DNA from: Streptomyces sp. TN58 | Lineage (GTDB): Bacteria; Actinomycetota; Actinomycetes; Streptomycetales; Streptomycetaceae | DNA length: 64,000 nt | NCBI RefSeq assembly: GCF_001941845.1 | Contig: NZ_CP018870.1 | Span: forward strand, 6,982,001-7,046,000 | Direction of reading: 5' to 3' | Shown: in pieces, positions 40,509-48,901 of the stretch | How positions within the stretch are numbered: position 1 is the stretch's first letter | How the letters are laid out: each line of letters begins with the position of its first letter | Made by a program: the position numbers and the translations under genes | The notes under the pieces: generated by a model | Told to the model about the DNA's origin: nothing | Database searches by the model: none | Seen by the model: the letters and a program-made list of their open reading frames with translations, nothing else

Positions 40509-41495
40509 TCATTCCGGCGCTTCTGCCTTCCTTACGCCCCCGTCCGGGATCCCGGCCAGCGCGGTCAGCCGCTCCAGGGCGGCCGCCACCGCCTCCCGCG
40601 AGGCGGGCAGCAGGGGAAGCCGTACATCGGGGGCCGGGATGCGGCCCTGGGCGTGCAGCACGCCCTTGACGACGCCCGGATTGGGCTCGGCGAAGACCGC
40701 CGCCGACAGCCCGGCGAGCGCGTGCCCCAGCGCCCGGGCGCGTACCGCGTCCCCCGCCCGCCAGGCCGCGGCGAGCTCCGCGAAGCGTTCCGTCGCCAGA
40801 TGTGCCGAGGCCAGGATCCCGCCCGACGCGCCCAGCGCGAGCATCGCCGACACGTGGACGTCGTCCCCGGCCAGCACCTGGAAACCGGCCGGCCGGTCGC
40901 CGAGCAGTTCCACCGCGTCCTGGTCGAGGGCGCCCACCGCGTACTTCACCCCGACGACGCCGGGAAGCGAGCCGAGGGCCCGCAGCGCGGCGGCGTCCAG
41001 CGGCTGCCCCGTGCGGTACGGGACGTGATAGACGATCAGCGGCACGGGGCTCACCGCGGCCAGCCGCTCGAAGTGCGCCAACACCCCGGCCGCCGACGGC
41101 CGTACGAACGACGGCACCGTGACCAGCGCCGCCCCGGCCTGCGGCCACCGCGCCAGCCCCGCCAGCGAGGCCTCCGCGGCCCTGGTACCGGACGCCCCCG
41201 CGCCGACGGTCAGCACGGCGCCGCGCTCGCCGCAGACCCGGGCGCACACACCGGTGACGAGATCGCGCTCCCCCTCGTCGAGGGCGGCCGCCTCACCGGT
41301 GGTCCCGAGGGCGACGATCCCGGAGGCGCCCGCGTCGAGCACCTCGTGGGCCAGCGCCTCCAGGGCCTCGGCCGCGACCTCCCCGCCGGCTGCGAAGGGG
41401 GTGACGAGCGGTACGTGGATCCCCTGGAGCGGGACCGCCCCTGTGGCCCCCTGCCGTACCGCGCCCGCGATGTCCTGTGTCCTGTTCTGTGCCAT
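40509..41495 (-). CDS. DapA/N-acetylneuraminate lyase family aldolase
   Basis: A 328-residue class I aldolase of the dihydrodipicolinate synthase superfamily: GIHVPLVTPFAAGGEVAAEALEALAHEVLDAGASGIVALGTTGEAAAL, IVYHVPYRTGQPLD (Tyr of the family), and GVVGVKYAVGALDQD with the Schiff-base Lys. True DapA of Streptomyces usually sits with other lysine genes; here the divergent neighbour is a LysR regulator, so a catabolic aldolase for a sugar acid or amino acid is as likely. ATG 41495. Confidence 0.85.
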   Translation of the reverse strand: MAQNRTQDIAGAVRQGATGAVPLQGIHVPLVTPFAAGGEVAAEALEALAHEVLDAGASGIVALGTTGEAAALDEGERDLVTGVCARVCGERGAVLTVGAGASGTRAAEASLAGLARWPQAGAALVTVPSFVRPSAAGVLAHFERLAAVSPVPLIVYHVPYRTGQPLDAAALRALGSLPGVVGVKYAVGALDQDAVELLGDRPAGFQVLAGDDVHVSAMLALGASGGILASAHLATERFAELAAAWRAGDAVRARALGHALAGLSAAVFAEPNPGVVKGVLHAQGRIPAPDVRLPLLPASREAVAAALERLTALAGIPDGGVRKAEAPE

Positions 41496-41565
41496 GCCCC
41501 GAGCCTGGCCCGCTCCGAGCGGCAAATCCAGTTCACGTTCCTTACCCAACCCGTAAGCTGAGCCG

Positions 41566-42534
41566 ATGCTCGACGTACGGCGGCTGCGCCTGCTGCGTGA
41601 ACTCGCCCGCCGCGGCACCATCGCCGCCGTGGCCGAAGCCCTCTCCTTCAGCCCTTCGGCGGTGTCCCAACAGCTCGGCGTGCTGGAGCGGGAGGCCGGC
41701 CTGCCCCTGCTGGAACGCACCGGACGGCGGGTCCGGCTCACCCCCGCCGGGCAGAACCTCGTCACGCACGCCGAGGCCGTCCTGGAACGGCTGGAACAGG
41801 CCGACGCCGACCTCGCCGAAGCCCGCGGCGGCCTGGCCGGAGCCCTGCGCATCGGCGCCTTCCCCACCGCCTCCCGCGCGATCGTCCCGGCCGCGCTGGT
41901 GGCCCTCGCCCGCCGCCACCCGGGGCTGGAGCCGATGGTCTGCGAGACCGATCCGGCGGCGGTCGCCCACGCCCTGCGGGCCGGGGACCTCGACGTCGCC
42001 CTCGTCCACGCGTACGACCTCGTGCCCGCCGAGCGCGAGCCGGGACTGACCACCGAACCCCTGTACGGCGAGGGGATGTACCTGGCCGAGCCCGCCGCGG
42101 GAACGCCCGGGGCACCGGGAACGCCCCGGCCCGCCGGGACGCCCGCCGGAGCGCCCTCCGCCGACCAGGACGCCGTCCTGCGGGCGCACGCCGGATCGCC
42201 CTGGATCACGGCCACCCCCGGCACCCTCTGCCACGCCATGACCGTGCGGGCCTGCCAGGCCGCCGGCTTCACGCCCCGGGTGCGCCACCAGGTGGACGAG
42301 TTCGCCACCGTGCTCGCGCTGGTCGCGGCGGGCCAGGGCGTGGCCGTCGTACCCCAGCTCGGGGTCACGGGTCCGGCGGACCCGTCCGTGCGCCTCACCC
42401 GGCTGGTGATGCAGCGGCGCACCGAGCTCGCCTTCCGCAGCGGCGCCGGCGCCCACCCGGCCGTGGCGGCCTTCGGCGCGGCACTTCGCGCCGCCGTACC
42501 GCCGGATCTGGCCGGGTCGCGCGCCGAAGCGTGA
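41566..42534 (+). CDS. LysR family transcriptional regulator
   Basis: A 322-residue LysR-type protein: winged helix [61 protein letters not shown], then a two-lobed effector domain ([52 protein letters not shown]). A Gly/Ala/Pro/Thr-rich insertion ([20 protein letters not shown]) interrupts the domain. It is divergent from the aldolase gene, 70 bases apart, the usual position of a LysR activator. A TAAGCT box ends 6 bases before ATG 41566, so the transcript is probably leaderless. Confidence 0.88.
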   Translation: MLDVRRLRLLRELARRGTIAAVAEALSFSPSAVSQQLGVLEREAGLPLLERTGRRVRLTPAGQNLVTHAEAVLERLEQADADLAEARGGLAGALRIGAFPTASRAIVPAALVALARRHPGLEPMVCETDPAAVAHALRAGDLDVALVHAYDLVPAEREPGLTTEPLYGEGMYLAEPAAGTPGAPGTPRPAGTPAGAPSADQDAVLRAHAGSPWITATPGTLCHAMTVRACQAAGFTPRVRHQVDEFATVLALVAAGQGVAVVPQLGVTGPADPSVRLTRLVMQRRTELAFRSGAGAHPAVAAFGAALRAAVPPDLAGSRAEA

Positions 42535-42607
42535 CACAACTCCCTTGCCGGGTGGCGTCCGTGTACGTTCGTTGATCCAGACCGAACCGATCAGAACGGG
42601 GTACGAC

Positions 42608-43693
42608 GTGACACATCGCGTACGAGGGGTCATCGCCCGGAGCAAGGGCGCACCGGTGGAGACGACGACGATCCTCGTGCCCGACCCGGGTCCGGGCGAG
42701 GCGCTCGTACGGGTGCAGGCCTGCGGGGTCTGCCACACCGACCTGCACTACCGCGAAGGCGGGATCAACGACGAATTCCCCTTCCTGCTCGGCCACGAGG
42801 CCGCCGGGATCGTGGAGTCCGTCGGCCCGGACGTCACCTCCGTGGCCCCCGGCGACTTCGTCGTCCTCAACTGGCGTGCGGTGTGCGGCACCTGCCGGGC
42901 CTGCAAGCGCGGACGCCCCTGGTACTGCTTCGCCACGCACAACGCCACCCAGCCCATGACCCTGGAGGACGGCACCCCGCTGTCCCCGGCCCTCGGCATC
43001 GGCTCCTTCGCCGAGAAGACACTCGTCGCCGCCGGCCAGTGCACCAAGGTGGACCCGGCCGCCTCCCCGGCCGCCGCGGGCCTCCTCGGCTGCGGGGTGA
43101 TGGCCGGCCTCGGCGCCGCCCTCAACACGGGCAACGTCGGCCGGGGCGACTCCGTCGCCGTCATCGGCTGCGGGGGAGTGGGCAACGCGGCCGTGGCCGG
43201 TGCCCGGCTGGCGGGCGCCTCACGGATCATCGCCGTGGACCTGGACGACCGGAAGCTTCAGTGGGCGCGCGGCCTCGGCGCCACCCACACCGTCAACGGC
43301 CGGACCGAGGACGTGGTCAAGGCCGTCCAGGCCCTCACCGGCGGCAACGGCGCCGACGTGGTGATCGACGCCGTGGGCCGCCCCGAGACCTACCGGCAGG
43401 CCTTCTACGCGCGCGACCTCGCGGGGACGGTGGTCCTGGTGGGAGTGCCGACCCCGGAGATGAAGCTCGAACTCCCGCTCCTGGACGTCTTCGGCCGCGG
43501 CGGCGCCCTGAAGTCCTCCTGGTACGGCGACTGCCTGCCCGAGCGAGACTTCCCCCTCCTGATCGACCTCTACCTCCAGGGCCGGCTCGACCTGGACGCC
43601 TTCGTCTCCGAGGCCATCCCGCTCGACGGGGTCGAAGAGGCCTTCGCCCGGATGGAACGGGGCGAGGTGCTCCGCTCGGTCGTCGAGTTCTGA
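42608..43693 (+). CDS. mscR: S-(hydroxymethyl)mycothiol dehydrogenase / S-nitrosomycothiol reductase
   Basis: A 361-residue zinc-dependent medium-chain dehydrogenase. It carries the catalytic zinc site [13 protein letters not shown] and [12 protein letters not shown], the structural zinc Cys cluster [15 protein letters not shown], and the NAD fold [35 protein letters not shown]. The run [14 protein letters not shown] at the start and [11 protein letters not shown] are typical of mycothiol-dependent formaldehyde dehydrogenase, which oxidises the formaldehyde-mycothiol adduct and reduces S-nitrosomycothiol. GTG 42608 is preferred, giving the usual N-terminus. No MBL-fold partner gene is adjacent. 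Confidence 0.92.
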   Translation: MTHRVRGVIARSKGAPVETTTILVPDPGPGEALVRVQACGVCHTDLHYREGGINDEFPFLLGHEAAGIVESVGPDVTSVAPGDFVVLNWRAVCGTCRACKRGRPWYCFATHNATQPMTLEDGTPLSPALGIGSFAEKTLVAAGQCTKVDPAASPAAAGLLGCGVMAGLGAALNTGNVGRGDSVAVIGCGGVGNAAVAGARLAGASRIIAVDLDDRKLQWARGLGATHTVNGRTEDVVKAVQALTGGNGADVVIDAVGRPETYRQAFYARDLAGTVVLVGVPTPEMKLELPLLDVFGRGGALKSSWYGDCLPERDFPLLIDLYLQGRLDLDAFVSEAIPLDGVEEAFARMERGEVLRSVVEF

Positions 43694-43712
43694 CGCAGTC
43701 CCGGGGCCCGAC

Positions 43713-43771
43713 GGCCCGGGCCCCGGCGGCCCGGGCCCCGGCGGCCCGGGCCCCGGCGGCCCGGCCGCCGG
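43713..43771. repeat. 15-bp GC-only tandem repeat after mscR
   Basis: Three exact copies of GGCCCGGGCCCCGGC (43713, 43728, 43743) and a decayed fourth from 43758. It is pure G/C, partly self-complementary and intergenic, so it may slow or stop transcription after mscR. Confidence 0.7.
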
Positions 43772-43933
43772 CCTCCCGTGCGCTCCGGCCCACCGCCGCC
43801 GCCGCACGGAAGGCCGGTAAGGCCCCACCGCCCCCTGAGACCCGGACAGGTCATAGACTCGGGCGACCGCCGCGCCCCCGCCCCACCCGGCCGGGGCGCG
43901 GAATTCCGTACCTCGTATCCCTGGGGGCCGTCC

Positions 43934-45244
43934 GTGACCGTCGTCCACAGCTACCGCCAGCCCGGCACGGTCCTCACCGACCACCGGTTCTCCGTCCCCC
44001 TGGACCACGCGCGCCCGGACGGGGAGCGGATCGAGCTGTACGGCCGCGAGGTGGTCGCCACCGGCAAGGACCCCGAGTCCCTGCCCTGGCTGCTGTATCT
44101 GGAAGGCGGCCCCGGCTTCGGCGCCCGCCGCTTCACCGGCCGGCAGGCCTGGCTGGAGCGGGCCCTGCAGGACTACCGGGTGCTGCTGCTGGACCAGCGC
44201 GGCACCGGCCGGTCCACCCCCCTGAACCGGCAGACGCTGCCCCTGCGCGGCACTCCCGCCCAACAGGCCGAGCACCTCGCCCATTTCCGCGCCGACTCCA
44301 TCGTGCGCGACGCCGAGGCCATCCGCCCCGGCCTGACCGGCGGCGCCCCCTGGACGGTGCTCGGCCAGAGCTTCGGCGGCTTCTGCACCGTCCGCTACCT
44401 CTCCAGCGCGCCCGAGGGCCTGGCCGCGGCTCTGATCACCGGCGGGCTCCCGTCGCTGACCGCCACCGCGGACGAGGTGTACCAGGCCGCGTACCCCCGC
44501 ATCGAGCGCAAGAACCTGGCCCACTACGCCCGTTACCCCATGGACGTCGAGCGGGCCCGCCGGATCGCCGCCCACCTCGTGGAGCGGCCTGCCGAACTCC
44601 CCGGCGGCCACCTCCTCACCGTCGAGGCCTTCCAGTCCCTGGGCATCCTCCTCGGCGGCGGCGACGGCAGCCACCAGCTCCACTACCTGCTGGAGGACGC
44701 CTTCGTCCCGACCCCGGCGGGACCGGCGCTCTCCGACGCCTTCCTAGAAGGCGCCCGAGCCCTCCTGTCCTTCGCCGGACACCCCCTCTACGCGCTGGTC
44801 CACGAGGCGATCTACGCCCAGGACCCGGCCGCCCCCACCGCATGGGCCGCCGAACGGGTCCGTGCGGACCACCCCCGCTTCGACGCCCACAAGGCCCTCG
44901 CCGGCGACGAGCCCCTGCTGTTCACCGGTGAGACCATCCACCCCTGGCACTTCACCACCGACCCGGCCCTCACCCCGCTGCGCGAGACCGCCGACCTGCT
45001 GGCCGCCCGTACCGGCTGGCAGCCCCTCTACGACCCGCGGCGGCTGGCGGCCAACGACGTCCCGGTGGCCGCGGCGGTCTACCACGACGACATGTACGTG
45101 GACGCGGAGGACTCCCTGCGCACGGCCCGCTCCATCCGCGGCCTGCGCACCTGGGTGACCGACGAGTTCGAACACGACGGCCTGCGCGCTGGCGGCCCCC
45201 GCGTCCTGGACCGCCTGCTGGCCCTCGTGAACGACGACGCCTGA
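43934..45244 (+). CDS. S33-family alpha/beta hydrolase, prolyl aminopeptidase-like
   Basis: A 436-residue alpha/beta hydrolase of the proline iminopeptidase type. LYLEGGPGFGARRFTG is the oxyanion-side GGPG motif, VLLLDQRGTGRST follows, and the nucleophile elbow is GQSFGGFC. The usual S33 length is about 310-430 residues. In this family the Asp and His come late; FEHDGLRAGG has the candidate His. It releases N-terminal Pro or other residues from peptides. GTG 43934 follows a GGGGG site. It is convergent with an MBL-fold gene 11 bases away. Confidence 0.88.
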   Translation: MTVVHSYRQPGTVLTDHRFSVPLDHARPDGERIELYGREVVATGKDPESLPWLLYLEGGPGFGARRFTGRQAWLERALQDYRVLLLDQRGTGRSTPLNRQTLPLRGTPAQQAEHLAHFRADSIVRDAEAIRPGLTGGAPWTVLGQSFGGFCTVRYLSSAPEGLAAALITGGLPSLTATADEVYQAAYPRIERKNLAHYARYPMDVERARRIAAHLVERPAELPGGHLLTVEAFQSLGILLGGGDGSHQLHYLLEDAFVPTPAGPALSDAFLEGARALLSFAGHPLYALVHEAIYAQDPAAPTAWAAERVRADHPRFDAHKALAGDEPLLFTGETIHPWHFTTDPALTPLRETADLLAARTGWQPLYDPRRLAANDVPVAAAVYHDDMYVDAEDSLRTARSIRGLRTWVTDEFEHDGLRAGGPRVLDRLLALVNDDA

Positions 45245-45255
45245 GCCGGAAGGGC

Positions 45256-46047
45256 TCAGCAGGGCTCGACGAAGGCGCGGGTCAGGTGGGCCGTGGCCAG
45301 GAGGGCGCCGCGGCGCACCGCCTGCGCCAGCAGGTGCTCACGGGAGGCGCGGGCGGCGGGCCGGTCGCGCTCGTGCGAGTACGGGACCGCCGGGTTGCCC
45401 AGTTGCACGGCGTGCACCAGCACGTCGCCGGTGACCAGCACGTCCCGGCCCGCCGGGCCCTGCTCGACCAGCACCGACTGGTGGCCGGGGGTGTGACCCG
45501 GCGTCGGCAGCAGGGTGATCCCCGCCCCCAGCCGGTGCGTGCCGTCCACCTCGTGCAGGTGACCGGAGGCCCGCAGCGGGGCCACGGTCCACTCCCACAC
45601 CGCGTCGTTCCGGTCGAGGGCGGCGACCTCGGCCCGCTGGACGACATGGCGCGCGGCGGGGAAGAACGGCTCACCGCCGGGCCCCGAGGTCCAGCCCGCG
45701 TGATCCTCGTGCAGATGGGTCAGCACCACCGCCTCCACGTCCTCCGCCGCGATGCCGGCCTCCGCGAGGGCGGCCGGCAGCCGCCCCGGCACCGGCGCCC
45801 ACCCGGCGGCGGGCCCGTCCGCCGGCCCGACCCCCGCGTCCACCAGCACCCAGCGGCCCCCCGGCCGCGCCACGGCGAAGCACCGGAAGTCCAGCCGCCA
45901 GGCATCGCCGGCACCCGCCGCACCCGGATCCAGCAGTGCGGCGCGCGCCCAGTCGTCCTCGTCCGCGCCGGGGAAAGCCGTCCCGGCGGGCTCGAAGAAG
46001 GTTCCCGAGGCGTCGAGGAGGGCCACTACCAGTCCGTGTCGGTCCAT
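45256..46047 (-). CDS. MBL-fold metallo-hydrolase
   Basis: A 263-residue metallo-beta-lactamase-fold protein: VLTHLHEDHAGWT is the HxHxDH zinc motif, WVLVDAGVGPAD precedes it, and TPGHTPGHQSVLVEQG with VLVTGDVLVH supply the later His and Asp ligands. Members include lactonases and glyoxalase II-like thioesterases; the substrate is unknown. Start ATG 46047. On the minus strand CACAAT lies 6 bases before it, and the divergent PIG-L gene starts only 18 bases away. Confidence 0.87.
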   Translation of the reverse strand: MDRHGLVVALLDASGTFFEPAGTAFPGADEDDWARAALLDPGAAGAGDAWRLDFRCFAVARPGGRWVLVDAGVGPADGPAAGWAPVPGRLPAALAEAGIAAEDVEAVVLTHLHEDHAGWTSGPGGEPFFPAARHVVQRAEVAALDRNDAVWEWTVAPLRASGHLHEVDGTHRLGAGITLLPTPGHTPGHQSVLVEQGPAGRDVLVTGDVLVHAVQLGNPAVPYSHERDRPAARASREHLLAQAVRRGALLATAHLTRAFVEPC

Positions 46048-46065
46048 TCGCCTATTGTGCGACGC
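46048..46065. promoter_or_regulatory. 18-bp divergent intergenic region with overlapping -10 boxes
   Basis: Only 18 bases separate two divergent start codons. TATTGT (46053-46058) ends 7 bases before the + strand ATG; on the minus strand CACAAT (46059-46054) ends 6 bases before the other ATG. Both genes would be leaderless and their -10 boxes share five bases. Confidence 0.6.
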
Positions 46066-46830
46066 ATGACCGAACAACGTGATCTGCAGGCCCCCTTGGA
46101 GCCCATGCCCACGGACTGGCGGCGCGCCCTCGCCGTCGTGGCCCACCCGGACGACCTGGAGTACGGGTGCGCGGCCGCCATCGCGGACTGGACGGACGGC
46201 GGCCGCGAGGTGGTCTACCTCCTGGCGACCCGCGGCGAGGCGGGTATCGACTCCGTCGCCCCCGCCGAGTGCGCCGCGCTGCGCGAGGCCGAACAGCGTG
46301 CGAGCGCGGCCGTGGTCGGGGTGTCCGAGGTGGAGTTCCTGGACCACCGCGACGGCATCGTCGAGTACGGCCTCGGCCTGCGCCGGGACATCGCCGCCGC
46401 CATCCGCCGGCACCGACCCGAGCTGGTCGTCACCCTCAACCACCGCGACACCTGGGGCGGGGAGCAGGGCGGCGGCTTCTGGAACACCTCCGACCACAAG
46501 GCCGTCGGCCGGGCCACCCTGGACGCGGCCGCCGACGCCGGCAACCGCTGGATCTTCCCGGAGCTCATCTCCGAGCAGGGCCTGGAGCCGTGGGACGGGG
46601 TCCGCTGGGTGGCGGTCGCCGGCACCAGCACGCCCACGCACGCGGCCGACGCGGGCCCGGGCCTGGAGCGCTCGGTGCTGTCCCTGCTGGAGCACAAGGC
46701 CTACATCGCGGCGCTGACCGACCAGGATCCGGAGGAGTACGTCCGTACCTTCCTCACCGGCAACGCCGAACGGGTGGCGGCGCGGTACGGCGGCCGTCCG
46801 GCGGTCGCGTTCGAGGTCTTCCCCCGCTGA
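46066..46830 (+). CDS. PIG-L/LmbE family deacetylase
   Basis: A 254-residue zinc hydrolase of the PIG-L/LmbE family. VVAHPDDLEYG holds the AHPDDE metal/catalytic motif, LDHRDG is the second motif, and NTSDHKAVGRATLDAA supplies the third His. Such enzymes deacetylate GlcNAc-containing substrates, including MshB and Mca of the mycothiol pathway. It lacks clear features that would assign it to MshB. Start ATG 46066; mRNA likely leaderless. Confidence 0.87.
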   Translation: MTEQRDLQAPLEPMPTDWRRALAVVAHPDDLEYGCAAAIADWTDGGREVVYLLATRGEAGIDSVAPAECAALREAEQRASAAVVGVSEVEFLDHRDGIVEYGLGLRRDIAAAIRRHRPELVVTLNHRDTWGGEQGGGFWNTSDHKAVGRATLDAAADAGNRWIFPELISEQGLEPWDGVRWVAVAGTSTPTHAADAGPGLERSVLSLLEHKAYIAALTDQDPEEYVRTFLTGNAERVAARYGGRPAVAFEVFPR

Positions 46831-46897
46831 GCGCCCCGGACCTAGTCTGACGATCCGTCAGGACATGGGCAGCCGCCGGGCCGGAGGTGCGGACAAG

Positions 46898-47731
46898 GTG
46901 ATCGACACCATCTCCACGGAGATCGAGGAGGGCGAGGAGCGGATCCGCCTGGAGGCCGCAGAGGGGCTGGCCGTCCTCACCCTCTGCCGCCCCGACAAGC
47001 TCAACGGCTGGAGCTGGGAGTCCAGCCGCCAGCTGGGCCTGCTCGCGGACCGGATCCGCTTCGACCCCTCGATACGCGCCGTGCTGCTGCGGGCCGAGGG
47101 CCGGGCCTTCTGCGCCGGCATCGACGTGACCGCCCCGGGCGGCGCCATCGCGGGCGGAACGCACGCCCGGCGCACCCGCGACTACTACGAGGGCATCCGA
47201 TGGGTCCACGAGCGCTTCACGGTCCTCACCCGACTCCCGCAGCCGGTGGTGGCGGCCGTCCAGGGCTACTGCCTGGGCTTCGGTTTCGAGCTGGCGCTGA
47301 TGGCCGACATCCGGGTGGCGGCGCGGGACGCCGTCTTCGCCCTGCCCGAGGCGCGGCTGGGGGTGGCGGTGGACGCGGGAGGCGACCTGCGCATCGCCCG
47401 CGAGGCCGGTGCGGGGTGGGCGAAGTACCTGGCCCTGACCGGACGCCGCATCGACGCCGCCACCGCCGAACGACTCCACCTGGTCCAACTCGTCGTCGAC
47501 AACGAGGACTTGGAGACGGTCTCCCGCGCCTTGGCGGCGGAGATCGCCGCCAACGCCCCCCTCGCGGTCCAGGGCATCAAGCGGGCGGTCGACGCCTACG
47601 CCGACGCCGCCCTCCCCGCGGCCCTCGACCGAGTGGCGATGACCGCGGCCCTCACGCTCGCCTCGGACGACGCCCGCGAGGGCTACACCGCCAAGGCGGA
47701 GCGCCGGCCACCCCGCTTCACGGGCGGCTGA
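46898..47731 (+). CDS. Enoyl-CoA hydratase/isomerase family protein
   Basis: A 277-residue crotonase: IRLEAAEGLAVLTLCRPDKLNGWSWESSRQL, the oxyanion hole AEGRAFCAGIDVTAPGG, and the second one in VVAAVQGYCLGFGFELALMADIRVAARDAVFALPEARLGV. In many hydratases two Glu act in catalysis; here the second is in PEARLGV and the first position is Gly/Phe in GFGFEL, so the exact reaction is unclear. GTG 46898 is chosen because GGAGG (46883-46887) is 10 bases upstream; ATG 46865 is in frame. A TAGTCT box at 46843 could be its promoter. The MITE follows. Confidence 0.82.
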   Translation: MIDTISTEIEEGEERIRLEAAEGLAVLTLCRPDKLNGWSWESSRQLGLLADRIRFDPSIRAVLLRAEGRAFCAGIDVTAPGGAIAGGTHARRTRDYYEGIRWVHERFTVLTRLPQPVVAAVQGYCLGFGFELALMADIRVAARDAVFALPEARLGVAVDAGGDLRIAREAGAGWAKYLALTGRRIDAATAERLHLVQLVVDNEDLETVSRALAAEIAANAPLAVQGIKRAVDAYADAALPAALDRVAMTAALTLASDDAREGYTAKAERRPPRFTGG

Positions 47732-47754
47732 CCCGTCGCACCACGACACCCCTC

Positions 47755-47919
47755 AAGGGCTGTCCCGTAATCCCTGGCGGATCAGCGTGCGGTGTCGGAT
47801 GCGGTGCATCGCAAGGCGGAGGAGCGTCCTCGTACTGGGCGTATGCGGGGGTTTGCGACAACGCGGCGAGGCGCCGTAGCCGGCGCCGCGCGCCCGCCGG
47901 GGATTACGGGACAGCCCTT
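47755..47919. repeat. 165-bp MITE-like repeat with perfect 20-bp terminal inverted repeats
   Basis: Ends 47755-47774 and 47900-47919 are perfect 20-bp inverted repeats (AAGGGCTGTCCCGTAATCCC). No gene lies inside. The right end supplies two bases of the TAA stop of the minus-strand SDR gene. A short relative with the same ends sits at 22906-22955. I recall similar sequences in other Streptomyces genomes; the mobile origin is inferred. Confidence 0.75.
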
Positions 47920-48817
47920 AGGCGACGTCGAACGGGCCGCGCCCCAGCTGCTCCCGTACCGGGACCACCTCCGGGCCGACCACCGTCCGGCGCTGCCAGT
48001 TGGCGCCGTCGACGACCAGGGTGTGGCCGGTGACGAACCGGGCGAACGGTGAGGCGAGGAAGGTCGCGGCCCAGCCCAGTTCCCGGGGAGACCCCACCCG
48101 CAGGGCCGGCTGCCGGGCGTCGGCGGTGCCGGGCGCGGCGCGTTCGAGGCCGCCCCGGATGTCCGCGGTCATGTCGGCGTGCGGGAAGAGGCCCGGGACG
48201 AGCCCGTTGACCTGGATGCCGTATGGTCCCCACTCCACGGCGAGCGTCTCCACGAGGTTCTTCACCCCGGCCTTGGCGGCGGCACTGTGCGCGAAACCCG
48301 GCCCGCCCGTCCAGGCGTAGGAGGCCCCGACGTTGACGATCGACCCGGGGGTGCCCGCCGCGAGGTGGCGGCGGCCGAACTCCCGGGTCATGAACCAGGT
48401 GCCGGTCAGGGTGATGTCGACGACCGCCCGCCAGGCGTTGGGCGACAGGTCCTCCGCGGGGGAGGGGAAGTTGGCGGCCGCGTTGTTGACCAGTACGTCC
48501 GGCAGTGCCAGCGCGTCCTGCGCCGCGTCGAAGACCTCGGCGACCCGCTCCGGGTCCCGGATGTCGCAGACGGCGGCGGCCACCCGGCCCGCGCCCGGTA
48601 CGGCCGAAAGCTCCTCCCGCGCCGCCTGGAGCCGCTCGGGGCGGCGGCCCGCGATCAGCAGATCGGCGCCGAGCCGGGCGAACTCGGCGGCCACGGCCTT
48701 GCCCAGCCCGGTGCCGCCGCCGGTCACGAGGACCACCTGCCCGGCGTACGTACCGGCGGGCAGGGCGGCGGCACCGAGCGGCGGCGGCGCGGGGAGGCCG
48801 CGCAGAGGGTTCTCCAT
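47918..48817 (-). CDS. SDR oxidoreductase, 2,4-dienoyl-CoA reductase-like (no YxxxK)
   Basis: A 299-residue short-chain dehydrogenase: VLVTGGGTGLGKAVAAEFARLGADLLIAGRRPERL gives the TGxxxGxG cofactor site, VNNAAANFPSP the NNAA segment. The usual YxxxK is missing: the active-site stretch reads GFAHSAAAKAGVKNLVETLAVEWGPYGIQVN, as in 2,4-dienoyl-CoA reductases and their relatives, where Lys and other residues act. It fits NADPH reduction of an unsaturated CoA ester. ATG 48817. Its stop overlaps the MITE end. Confidence 0.82.
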   Translation of the reverse strand: MENPLRGLPAPPPLGAAALPAGTYAGQVVLVTGGGTGLGKAVAAEFARLGADLLIAGRRPERLQAAREELSAVPGAGRVAAAVCDIRDPERVAEVFDAAQDALALPDVLVNNAAANFPSPAEDLSPNAWRAVVDITLTGTWFMTREFGRRHLAAGTPGSIVNVGASYAWTGGPGFAHSAAAKAGVKNLVETLAVEWGPYGIQVNGLVPGLFPHADMTADIRGGLERAAPGTADARQPALRVGSPRELGWAATFLASPFARFVTGHTLVVDGANWQRRTVVGPEVVPVREQLGRGPFDVA

Positions 48818-48901
48818 GCGCCCATCGATAGCGTGCGGGCGCTCAGATCACCATGGCGCGGACACCCCGTCCCCCTGGCGGGTGGATCCGCCGCACACCG
48901 G

